Source of the DNA: Holophaga sp. | GTDB lineage: Bacteria > Acidobacteriota > Holophagae > Holophagales > Holophagaceae | Assembly (NCBI GenBank): GCA_031292735.1 | Contig: JARLGP010000206.1 | Span: 1 to 18,876, forward strand | Direction of reading: 5' to 3' | DNA length: 18,876 nucleotides | Shown: positions 7,981 through 14,460 of the stretch, piece by piece | Numbering within the stretch: the first letter of the stretch is position 1 | Layout of the letters: every line of letters starts with the position of its first letter | The notes under the pieces: generated by a model | What the model saw: the letters and a program-made list of their open reading frames with translations, nothing else | What the model was told of the DNA's origin: nothing | Database searches by the model: none | Translations under genes and position numbers: made by a program

Positions 7981-9534
7981 TTAGCTTTTAGCTTTGGGCG
8001 CAGCCCCCGGCTTGGCTGCCGCGGCCACCCGCTTGGCGGCCGCCGGCATCGGCCTGGCGCCCGCCAGGATGTCGCGCAGCTGGATCTGGCCTTGGCGGCT
8101 GAAGTCGATGGCTTCGCCGAGCACCCGGGCGACTTCCTGGGGCGCGTGGAACCCCATGGAGTTCTCGGCGTTCATGCAGTCGAGCCGCCACTGGGCTTTG
8201 CGCTGCAGCTCGAGCACCGGGGCCAGCTTGTCCTCGGGCACGCCGTCCTTCTTCGCCTTCTCCAGGTCGCCGATCAGCGCCACCAGGGCATCCTCGGCCC
8301 GGTCCATGAGGGCGCGGGTGCGGTCCTGGATGGCTTCCACCCGGGCCTTCAGCTCGGCTTCGGGGAACCGGTGGCAGGTCTGGCAGGCGCGGCTTATGTT
8401 CATCAGCGGGCTGCGCACCTGGTGGTCGGTGATCTTCACCGCGCCCTCGCGCTGGTAGGGCATGTGGCAGTCGGCGCAGGAGACGCCGGAGCGGGCGTGG
8501 ATGCCCTGGCTCCAGGTTTCGAACTCGGGGTGCTTGGCCTTGATCACTTCGGCGCCGGTGCGGGCGTGCTTCCAGTCGAAGAAGCGGTGGCCGTCGGCGA
8601 ACTTGATGCCGTCGAAGGTGGCTTCCATCTGCTCGACCTTCAGGCCGTTGGCCCAGGGGAAGAACAGGGTGGTCTTGGGCCCGCAGTAGTAGGTCACGTG
8701 GCACTGGCCGCAGACCATGGAACGCAGCTCCTGGCGCGAAGCGTCCCGGTTGGGCTCGTAGGCTTCCTTGCGGTCGCCCTTGCGCCACTTCTCGATGGAA
8801 GGCAGGTGCGGCACCGGTTCGGTGCTCTGGGCCAGGGCCACGATTCCGTTCAGGAAGCCGGGCTTGGTGACCCGCAGCTGGTTGGTCTTGGGGTCGTGGC
8901 AATCGATGCAGGCCACCGGGTGCTTCGCCAACAGGGTGGCTTCCTTGTAGGGCATCTTGCCCACCGCCTGGAACCCGGCCATGAGCTGGGCGCGGGCCTC
9001 GGGGCTGTCGAACCCGGCCTTCATGCTGCCGGCGGCGCCGGCCTTCAGGCCGATTTCCCGGTAGAGCACGGTGCTGGAGGCGTGGCAGTGCAGGCAGGCG
9101 CCGCTCTGGGGCCGCTCGGTGACGCGCTTGGTGGCGCGCTGGTCATCGAGCATGTAGGCGTGGCCGCGCCGCTTGCGGAAGTCCAGGGCGAACGCGTAGC
9201 CGTCGAAGATGGTCTTCAGCCGCGGATCCTGGTCGAGCTTCTGGTCCGGCAGGGTCTCGCTGCTGCCGGCACCGCCGTACTTGGTTCCGTAGTTCTCGCT
9301 GGTGCGCTTGTAGCCGTCATACTCCTTGGGGAAGTTGCGGCCCCAGAGGGCCGGGTCGACGCTGGACTCGTCCAGGTCCACCAGCCGGAGGCTGGTCTGC
9401 AGGGCTTCGGCCTTGTGCTTGCTGATGCTGGCATTGAGCGCCAGCACCAGCACGGTGGCCATGGCCGCGGCGGCGGCCACCAGGCCCAGCTTGACCGCCG
9501 GGCGCGAGAACAGGGGGGTTTTGGGCGGGGTCAT
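7981..9534 (-). CDS. nrfA: Pentahaem cytochrome c nitrite reductase (ammonia-forming) with CxxCH at haem 1
   Basis: A 517-residue protein that reduces nitrite to ammonium with six electrons. It starts with a signal or anchor helix (about 14-34). Haem motifs begin at C147 (CLHCH), C209 (CIDCH), C275 (CGQCH), C353 (CADCH) and C384 (CQTCH). Most NrfA proteins have CxxCK at the first, catalytic haem; here it is CxxCH. Active-site surroundings are kept: RGHAYM, the YY after haem 3, HPEFETW and GIH. The calcium ligand Glu of VEYY is Thr (VTYY, T281), and KAQH is KAKH (K334), so the calcium site is altered. The C-terminus is an Ala/Lys/Pro-rich tail. ATG 9534 has GGAG at 9 nt. It follows nrfH by 96 nt and precedes napA by 32 nt. 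Confidence 0.95.
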   Translation of the reverse strand: MTPPKTPLFSRPAVKLGLVAAAAAMATVLVLALNASISKHKAEALQTSLRLVDLDESSVDPALWGRNFPKEYDGYKRTSENYGTKYGGAGSSETLPDQKLDQDPRLKTIFDGYAFALDFRKRRGHAYMLDDQRATKRVTERPQSGACLHCHASSTVLYREIGLKAGAAGSMKAGFDSPEARAQLMAGFQAVGKMPYKEATLLAKHPVACIDCHDPKTNQLRVTKPGFLNGIVALAQSTEPVPHLPSIEKWRKGDRKEAYEPNRDASRQELRSMVCGQCHVTYYCGPKTTLFFPWANGLKVEQMEATFDGIKFADGHRFFDWKHARTGAEVIKAKHPEFETWSQGIHARSGVSCADCHMPYQREGAVKITDHQVRSPLMNISRACQTCHRFPEAELKARVEAIQDRTRALMDRAEDALVALIGDLEKAKKDGVPEDKLAPVLELQRKAQWRLDCMNAENSMGFHAPQEVARVLGEAIDFSRQGQIQLRDILAGARPMPAAAKRVAAAAKPGAAPKAKS

Positions 9535-9630
9535 GGACGGTCTCCGGCGCGCGGCAGGCGCGGGCAGCAGGGTTGGAAGGGCAAAGGGGAGGACACGGAT
9601 GATGGGTCCGGATTATTTCGCGGCATCAAC

Positions 9631-10128
9631 TTAGTCGCGGGGCCCATGGCCGGCCTCCGGGTGGCAGCGCACGCAGCCATAAAGGTCGGCCTTGTGCGCG
9701 GGATCGGTGGGAACTCCCAGGGTGCCGTGGGCGGTGATCTCGCTGGTGAGATCGGCATGGCAGCGCACGCAGTTGGCTTCCAGCACCTGGGCATTGCCCG
9801 GCTTGATCTGGATCGGGTCCGGGAAATCGCCGGTGGTGAAGGCCTTGGAGTGGTGGTAGCCGTTGCTGGCCTTGATGAAAAGCTTATTTACGATGTTGTC
9901 GTGCGGCAGGTGGCAATCGTTGCAGGCCGCCACCGCGTGGTGCGGGCTGCGCTGCCAGCTGTCGAACGAGTCCCGCATCACGTGGCAGTTGACACACACC
10001 GCGGGGTCGTTGGAGAGATACGAGGTTCCGTGGGCCGACACGAAGGTGTAGGCCCCGGAACCGAACATGGCCCCCAGCAAAAGGGCCGCGGCCAGACTGA
10101 CCATCAGGATGGAACGGGTGCCGTTCAC
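9631..10128 (-). CDS. nrfH: NrfH: membrane-anchored tetrahaem quinol dehydrogenase (NapC/NirT family)
   Basis: A 165-residue cytochrome with one N-terminal transmembrane helix (about 7-30) and four CxxCH motifs at C45, C69, C120 and C152. The first motif continues HVM (M51), matching the methionine ligand near haem 1 in NrfH. It oxidises quinol and feeds NrfA, with which it forms a membrane complex. The GTG start at 10128 is chosen because AAGGAG lies 7 nt upstream and the signal anchor follows directly. It sits 21 nt after the small cysteine peptide and before nrfA. With no napC in the window, it might also supply NapA, which is inference. Confidence 0.94.
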   Translation of the reverse strand: MNGTRSILMVSLAAALLLGAMFGSGAYTFVSAHGTSYLSNDPAVCVNCHVMRDSFDSWQRSPHHAVAACNDCHLPHDNIVNKLFIKASNGYHHSKAFTTGDFPDPIQIKPGNAQVLEANCVRCHADLTSEITAHGTLGVPTDPAHKADLYGCVRCHPEAGHGPRD

Positions 10129-10149
10129 CGGGGGGCTCCTTTTTCGCGC

Positions 10150-10254
10150 CTAGGCCAGCACGGTGGCCAGATCGGCCATGATGTCCTTGCCGCATGCACC
10201 GGAGCCGGTGCAGCCGGTTCCGCTCCCGGCCTGTTCACACTGGTTGCAAGACAT
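10150..10254 (-). CDS. 34-residue four-cysteine peptide resembling the N-terminal cluster loop of hybrid cluster protein
   Basis: The peptide starts MSCNQCEQAG, and its cysteines are arranged C-x2-C-x8-C-x5-C, ending in CGKDIMADLATVLA before a TAG. This closely follows the start of HCP/hydroxylamine reductase (M-x-C-x-QCEQ... GxCGK...), whose cysteines bind the proximal Fe-S cluster in a protein of about 550 residues. Nothing of the rest of HCP follows: the next 21 nt carry the nrfH ribosome site. Translation looks real, with GGAGG 5 nt before the ATG at 10254. It is the first gene of the nrfHA-napA operon. It could be a stand-alone Fe-S or redox peptide, a leader peptide, or a remnant of hcp. 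Too short for most gene callers. Confidence 0.65.
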   Translation of the reverse strand: MSCNQCEQAGSGTGCTGSGACGKDIMADLATVLA

Positions 10255-10329
10255 CGAATCCTCCATGAGCTGTGGTACCTGTTCGGGTGGGGTCTGAATG
10301 AGCATCCCGCCCCTGGGCCGGGTGTCGCC

Positions 10330-10343
10330 TTGACCAAAATCAA
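10330..10343. promoter_or_regulatory. FNR/CRP-family type operator upstream of the nitrate-ammonification operon
   Basis: TTGAC-CAAA-ATCAA matches the FNR consensus TTGAT-N4-ATCAA at nine of ten positions, and CCTTGA-N6-TCAAGG forms a perfect dyad. The centre is about 82 nt upstream of the small peptide ATG. Activation from about -41.5 would put the transcript start near 10295. FNR, DNR/NNR or HcpR-type regulators bind closely similar sites, so the identity of the regulator is open. No convincing -10 box was recognised. Confidence 0.5.
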
Positions 10344-10413
10344 GGAATCGGGGATTTCGAGGAAAAAAATCACGACTGGTTTCGGCTTCCATCGGTGACT
10401 TGCCACCAACGAG

Positions 10414-10426
10414 CCACGCCGCGTGG
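10414..10426. repeat. Short palindrome CCACGC-C-GCGTGG between the regulator end and the operon promoter
   Basis: Six-bp arms with a one-base centre, followed on the plus strand by GGTTTT. On the minus strand it lies 80 nt beyond the stop of the sigma-54 regulator and 70 nt upstream of the FNR-like site. It may separate the two units, but there is no proper T-run on the minus strand, so it is not called a terminator. Confidence 0.25.
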
Positions 10427-10505
10427 TTTTGCGCCGCCGCGGAAACCATGTCGATTCCTGAATTCAAGTGATGATAGGAAGAACCCAAACAGGAATGTGA
10501 AGTCT

Positions 10506-12548
10506 TTATTTAGTGTTCAAGCCGCGGTCGAACGACTCCAGGAACAGCTGGCCCCGCGGGGTGAGCACGCTGCCATGCCGCCCGGGGCCGGAATGGACAA
10601 GCCCTGCCTGCTTGAGCGCCTTGAGCGCGGCGCGCACCTCCGACTCGGTGCAACCCGTGCCACGGGCCGCCAGGTCGGCTTCCAGCCGTTTCCGGCCCGC
10701 GCCCCGGTCCTCCAGGGCAGCGTCCATGAGTGCGCCCAGGATGGACCGCGCCCGGCCGAGCCCGCATTGGGCCGCGAGAACCTCTTTTTCCCGGCTGAAA
10801 TCGCCCTGGTCGTCCTGCAGGATATCGTGGGGCAGGTCCGTGAGGGTCACTTGGCCCTGCACCATGAAGGCCAGGAACTGGGCGACGTTCTTGAGTTCCC
10901 GGACGTTGCCCGGCCAGGAATAGCTCAGTAGCATCTCCCTGGCGTCCGGAGCGAAAGTCAGGTCCGCCCGGTTCTGTTCCACCAGGACGCTCTGGACCAG
11001 GGGGAAGATATCCTCCCTGCGCTCCCTCAGCGGGGGAACCATCAGGGTGACGGCGTTCAGACGGTAGTAGAGATCTTGGCGGAACTGCCCGTTCCGCACC
11101 CGTTGTTGCAGGTTCTGGTTGGTGGCGGCGAGGACCCGGAGATTGACGTTGATCACCCGCTGCGAACCCAGGCGAGTTATCTGGCGTTCCTGGAGGACCC
11201 TCAGCAGCTTCGCCTGGAGCACGACCGGCATGTCGGCCAGCTCGTCGAGGAAGACGGTGCCATTGTTGGCCTGCTCGAACAGCCCTACCTTGCCATCCCT
11301 CAAGGCGCCGGTGAAGCTTCCCCCCTCGTAGCCGAACAGTTCGCTCTCCAGGAGGCTCTCCGGCATCGCCGCGCAGTTGACCGCCACGAAGGGAAAGTGC
11401 TTCCGGGCGGAAGCGTTGTGGATGGACTGGGCGAGCAGTTCCTTGCCGGTGCCGCTTTCACCCATGATCAGGACAGTCAGGTCCGACTGGGCGATGCGCT
11501 TGGCCAGCTCCACGCACTTCTTCATCCGGGGCGAGCAGGCCAGGACCTCCGGGAAACGGTAGCGGGCGGTGAGGCCCTTCTCCAGCAGCTTCCGGTTCAG
11601 GTTCTGTTCCAATTGGCGGAGGTAGGAGACTTCCTGGAAATTGAAACAATAACCGGTGGTCTCGCCAAACTGCTCCATGGCTTGGCGTGTCACCACCAGG
11701 GACCGCCCCCGGTAGTCGAGGAGCCACTCCTGTCCGCTTTTCTGTCCCAGGACCGCCCGGATCTCTGGTGCCAGCACCTCTTCCGAGGCTCCGGTCACGT
11801 CGCGGGACAGGCCCAGCATGGTGGCCAGGGCCTGGTTGTAGTGCACGATCCGCCGCCGGGGGCTCATCACCAGGATGCCCTCCCTGGACAGGTTGAGGAC
11901 CGAGTTCAGCTGCACGTTCTTCTGGAACAGGTCCCTGTACTGCGAGTCCACCCCGCGGTCCAATGCGATGATCTGGCTCGAGTAGCGCAGCAGGCGCTGG
12001 TCGAGGGCATGACCGGACAGATCGAGCCTGCGCATGATCTCGATGCAGGACGAGATGTCCAGGCATCGGTTTCCCACGTCGATGACGGTCTCGAGGGTCT
12101 TGGGCACACATTCGGGCCCGGCCAGGGTAATGGCGATCTTGAATCTGCTGCAGTCCATGCCGGGCTCGTACGCCACGAAATGGAGGTGGTTGATATCCAG
12201 CAGCATGAACAGACCCACCGAGTCCAAGGCGCTGACCAGGGAATCGTTGACGACCAGGACCTCCGCACCGGCAGGGATGGAGAAGATGGGCTGGATGGCC
12301 TGGCGGCGAAGGGTCCGGTTCAACACCATGATTTGCCGGGGTTCGGGCAGGTGGCTTCTCAGGCTTCCCACCCGACTCTGGCGCGTCTCGATGACAAGGT
12401 CGCATTGGATGGGCTCGCCGGGCTCCAGCCCGTCGTACGTATAGAAATTCACCTCCAGGGCGTCCCCGAAGACTTCTTCAAAGTCCCCCCGAATGGCCAT
12501 TTCCCATCTCGGATGAGTTACGTCATTGACCAGCGCGACGGTTTTCAT
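10506..12548 (-). CDS. Sigma-54-dependent enhancer-binding regulator with PrpR-like sensor, PAS, AAA+ and an atypical winged-helix C-terminus
   Basis: A 680-residue transcription activator. Residues 1-175 form an alpha/beta sensor region comparable to PrpR-type N-domains (IFSIPAGAEVLVVND, VIDVGNRCLDISSCIEIMR). Residues about 210-315 look like a PAS domain. The AAA+ domain (about 335-575) has Walker A GESGTGKE (363-370), the sigma-54 contact loop as GSFTGA (410-415, usually GAFTGA), Walker B GTVFLDEL (430-437) and WPGNVREL (545-552). Instead of a Fis-type helix-turn-helix, the C-terminus (about 590-672) reads like a winged helix (ESEVRAALKALKQAGLV... SVLTPRGQLFL). It is downstream of the binding-protein gene on the same strand. 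It probably controls the neighbouring amino-acid genes, which carry -24/-12 motifs. The Shine-Dalgarno at ATG 12548 is weak. Confidence 0.9.
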   Translation of the reverse strand: MKTVALVNDVTHPRWEMAIRGDFEEVFGDALEVNFYTYDGLEPGEPIQCDLVIETRQSRVGSLRSHLPEPRQIMVLNRTLRRQAIQPIFSIPAGAEVLVVNDSLVSALDSVGLFMLLDINHLHFVAYEPGMDCSRFKIAITLAGPECVPKTLETVIDVGNRCLDISSCIEIMRRLDLSGHALDQRLLRYSSQIIALDRGVDSQYRDLFQKNVQLNSVLNLSREGILVMSPRRRIVHYNQALATMLGLSRDVTGASEEVLAPEIRAVLGQKSGQEWLLDYRGRSLVVTRQAMEQFGETTGYCFNFQEVSYLRQLEQNLNRKLLEKGLTARYRFPEVLACSPRMKKCVELAKRIAQSDLTVLIMGESGTGKELLAQSIHNASARKHFPFVAVNCAAMPESLLESELFGYEGGSFTGALRDGKVGLFEQANNGTVFLDELADMPVVLQAKLLRVLQERQITRLGSQRVINVNLRVLAATNQNLQQRVRNGQFRQDLYYRLNAVTLMVPPLRERREDIFPLVQSVLVEQNRADLTFAPDAREMLLSYSWPGNVRELKNVAQFLAFMVQGQVTLTDLPHDILQDDQGDFSREKEVLAAQCGLGRARSILGALMDAALEDRGAGRKRLEADLAARGTGCTESEVRAALKALKQAGLVHSGPGRHGSVLTPRGQLFLESFDRGLNTK

Positions 12549-12638
12549 GATGAGTTGAGCCTACCCGGAAGAGATCCCTTTGGGAGGCCGCCCGGGCGCA
12601 AAACTGGTTTTATTGGGCCGAACATCCACCTGATTTCA

Positions 12639-12692
12639 ATATCGCGCCGATATCCCGCTCCCAAACGATCAGGGTTCCGTACCATCCGTTTG
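12639..12692. repeat. Two dyads between the binding-protein gene and the sigma-54 regulator gene
   Basis: ATATCG-CGC-CGATAT (12639-12653) and CAAACG-N19-CGTTTG (12662-12692) lie in the 144-bp gap, 90-145 bp upstream of the regulator start and immediately after the binding-protein stop. They could be operators for the regulator's own gene or weak transcript-end hairpins. Neither has a T-run. Confidence 0.3.
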
Positions 12693-13841
12693 TTATTGGA
12701 TTGTGGTGATGGTCTTCACGAACCTGATCTGGCCGCCCTTGATCATCTCGATCACGCATGGCTTGTTGATGGGGTTGTGGGTGATGGGGTCCATGGACAG
12801 CTTGCCGGTGAGCACCGGGACGTTCCGGAGATGTTCAAGGGCGGCGATGATCCTGGCCGGATCGTCGCTGCCCGCCTTGGTGATGGCTGCCGCGACGGCG
12901 CGCATGGCATCCACGGCCAGGATGCAGTTGGGCAGGAGCGGTACGGCACCGTGCTTCCTGGTGTAGTCGGCGATCCAGCCCTTGGTGGCGGGATCCTGCT
13001 GGCTGCAGAGGCTGGTGTAGTAGAACCCCCCGGAGGCGTGCCCGGCCAGTGCGGCCAGGTCTGGGGTCCCGTCGCTGTCATCGCCGAAGAAGGTGCACTT
13101 GAGGCCCAGCGCCCGGCCCTGCTTCACGACCATGGCGGCCTGGGTCATGTCGGCGGACAAGTAGATGACATCCGGGTTGAAGCCCTTGATCTTGCGGAGA
13201 ACGGCGCGGAAGTCCGTCTCGCCGGAGCGGAAACCTTCCCGGGCGACGATGGTGCCGCCGTGGCGAAGGAATGCCTCGCGGAAGTACTGGTCCAGACCCT
13301 GGGAGTAGTCCGAACCGACGTCGAAAAGGATGGCACAGGTCTTGGCCTTCAATTCTCCAGTGATGAAGTTGGCCGCGACCGTCCCCAGGAAAGGGTCGGT
13401 GAAGCAGGCGCGGAACGCCGTGTGGATGGCCATATGCTTGTCTTGGCTGAAGGTGACCTTGGGGTTGGTGGCGGTGGGTGAGATGAAGGGGATCCCGGCC
13501 GGTTCGGTCACCGCGCTCATGGCAATGCAGGGGCCACTGGAACTGGCCCCGATGATGGCGCAGACGCCGTCGCCGATCAGCCGCCTGGTGGCGTTGACGG
13601 CTTCCAGCTGGTCGCCCTTGCAGTCGTAGCCAATGAGCTTGATCTTGCGCCCCAGGATGCCTCCGGCGGCGTTGATGCGCGCCACCTCGTCCTTGAGGGC
13701 GTTGTTTTCGGGGATGCCCCGTGGGGCATTGCTTCCGGTGATCGTGACAACCTGCCCGATCTTGATCGGTGCCGCGGCCCTGCTGACGTTGGCGGCAAGG
13801 GCGAGCAAGGGGATGAGCGCAAGACTGAAAGCATTTTTCAT
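12693..13841 (-). CDS. Periplasmic branched-chain-amino-acid-type substrate-binding protein (LivJ/LivK family)
   Basis: A 382-residue type I periplasmic binding protein with a signal peptide (residues 1 to about 23, ending SRAAA). It then reads PIKIGQVVTITGSNAPRGI and NAAGGILGRKIKLIGYDCKG, the usual first lobe of ABC binding proteins for branched-chain or related amino acids. IGASSSGPCIAMSAV and SPTATNP mark the ligand cleft region. The ATG at 13841 is chosen because GAGAAGAG precedes it and the signal peptide begins there; the frame stays open upstream by chance. No permease or ATPase gene is present in the window, so it is an orphan that must share a transporter or serve as a sensor partner. 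A long leader and a -24/-12 motif lie upstream. Confidence 0.93.
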   Translation of the reverse strand: MKNAFSLALIPLLALAANVSRAAAPIKIGQVVTITGSNAPRGIPENNALKDEVARINAAGGILGRKIKLIGYDCKGDQLEAVNATRRLIGDGVCAIIGASSSGPCIAMSAVTEPAGIPFISPTATNPKVTFSQDKHMAIHTAFRACFTDPFLGTVAANFITGELKAKTCAILFDVGSDYSQGLDQYFREAFLRHGGTIVAREGFRSGETDFRAVLRKIKGFNPDVIYLSADMTQAAMVVKQGRALGLKCTFFGDDSDGTPDLAALAGHASGGFYYTSLCSQQDPATKGWIADYTRKHGAVPLLPNCILAVDAMRAVAAAITKAGSDDPARIIAALEHLRNVPVLTGKLSMDPITHNPINKPCVIEMIKGGQIRFVKTITTIQ

Positions 13842-13957
13842 GTTTCTCTTCTCATAGAAATGGGTGGGGGCGTCGCACCCCACACGAAGTGGAAAGGGTT
13901 GGTTGAGCTTCAACCAGGAGCCCCCTTTCGGCCGGTCATGGGGAGGGGATGAAGCGC

Positions 13958-14040
13958 CGTGCCAGGGTCGTGATGACAGCAAGATCATCACGACCTGCCA
14001 GGGCCACAGGATCTCCGGCTGGGATGTGAGCGCTGGCACG
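13958..14040 (-). repeat. Inverted repeats in the leader of the binding-protein gene
   Basis: The stem GGTCGTGATGA / TCATCACGACC (13966-13976 with 13985-13995) has an 8-nt loop. CGTGCCAG, directly next to its left arm, can also pair with CTGGCACG at 14033-14040. If transcription starts near 14090 these would fold in the untranslated leader; as DNA they could be an operator. Note that CGTGCCA at 13958-13964 reads TGGCACG on the minus strand, a perfect -24 box but with no GC at -12. Confidence 0.4.
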
Positions 14041-14100
14041 CTGGTCCCGCACGCTGTTGAAGTTGGGGTGAACCCACTGCGTGCTGGTACTACCTCCAGG

Positions 14101-14116
14101 AGCCAGATGCATGCCA
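14101..14116 (-). promoter_or_regulatory. Candidate sigma-54 promoter for the binding-protein gene
   Basis: On the minus strand TGGCATG-CATC-TGGCT fits TGGCAYG-N4-TTGCW with one mismatch, and the essential GG and GC dinucleotides are in the right spacing. The predicted start is near 14090, about 250 nt before the ATG. A sigma-54 activator is encoded just downstream of this gene. Confidence 0.45.
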
Positions 14117-14261
14117 AATCAAAACCCGCCCATGGCATAAGGTCACCGGGATTCATTATTTTTATGTAAAGGTTTGTATGGTTATACTTGTAATTTTAAA
14201 AGCAAGGCTGGCGCAATCCCGAACCCTCGATTCAGGTTCCGCCCCTCCCAGCCACCGCCAG

Positions 14262-14296
14262 AAACAGGTATGAAGTGCACCCGAAAAAACCTGTTT
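14262..14296. promoter_or_regulatory. Candidate upstream activator site (dyad AAACAGGT-N19-ACCTGTTT)
   Basis: Perfect 8-bp arms are centred about 165 bp upstream of the -24 element at 14116, a usual distance for an enhancer-binding protein site, with AT-rich DNA in between. It could instead belong to the end of the dehydratase transcript. Confidence 0.3.
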
Positions 14297-14321
14297 GAGC
14301 CAGGCGTTCCTCTGCGCCTGG
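14284..14321 (-). terminator. Possible terminator of the dehydratase gene
   Basis: On the minus strand a 7-bp stem CCAGGCG/CGCCTGG with an 8-nt loop is followed, after 10 nt, by six T residues, about 140 nt beyond the dehydratase stop. The T-run is too far from the stem for a textbook terminator and overlaps the dyad described separately. Confidence 0.25.
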
Positions 14322-14460
14322 TTCCAGCATCACGCAGCACGGGCTCCCAACTCGCGTCCGGAAATCCCACCTTCCACCGGCCACCGGTCCGGGCAAGGGC
14401 CCGGCGGATGGACCGCGGGAGGATCTTCCCCAGGTTCAGATTGCCGGGCCACAGAAAGGC

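Larger units (their letters stand above)
13842..14460. other. Long regulatory region between the dehydratase and binding-protein genes
   Basis: No gene was found in these 619 bp. From the binding-protein gene outward it holds: a hairpin GTGGGG/CCCCAC (13864-13883); an 11-bp perfect stem (13966-13995) bracketed on one side by an outer pair CGTGCCAG (13958-13965) and CTGGCACG (14033-14040); a sigma-54 type motif (14101-14116); an AT-rich tract (about 14150-14210); a dyad AAACAGGT-N19-ACCTGTTT (14262-14296); and a hairpin CCAGGCG/CGCCTGG (14300-14321). The order UAS-like dyad, AT-rich bendable DNA, -24/-12 promoter, leader is what a sigma-54 promoter region would show. Confidence 0.6.

Noticed and set aside
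5519..10398. Two very long plus-strand frames (5519-7933 and 7930-10398) opposite nap and nrf
   Set aside because: They are antisense shadows of napA and nrfA/nrfH. Their translations are His/Gly/Val/Leu-rich with no domain pattern, as expected from GC-rich codon-position bias.
10454..10496. ATTCCTG/CAGGAAT inverted pair after the sigma-54 regulator as a terminator
   Set aside because: The arms are about 30 nt apart and no T-run follows on the minus strand.
11076..13481. An 801-codon plus-strand frame opposite the sigma-54 regulator and binding protein
   Set aside because: It spans the ends of two confident genes on the other strand and has low-complexity composition without recognisable motifs.
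13949..13964. Perfect -24 box TGGCACG on the minus strand as a second sigma-54 promoter
   Set aside because: The -12 element lacks the essential GC (it reads TTCAT), so the motif at 14101-14116 is preferred.
12693..14156. Extended 487-residue version of the binding protein starting at 14156
   Set aside because: The upstream 105 codons have no protein-like pattern and would bury the signal peptide; the ATG at 13841 has a ribosome site and starts the signal sequence.
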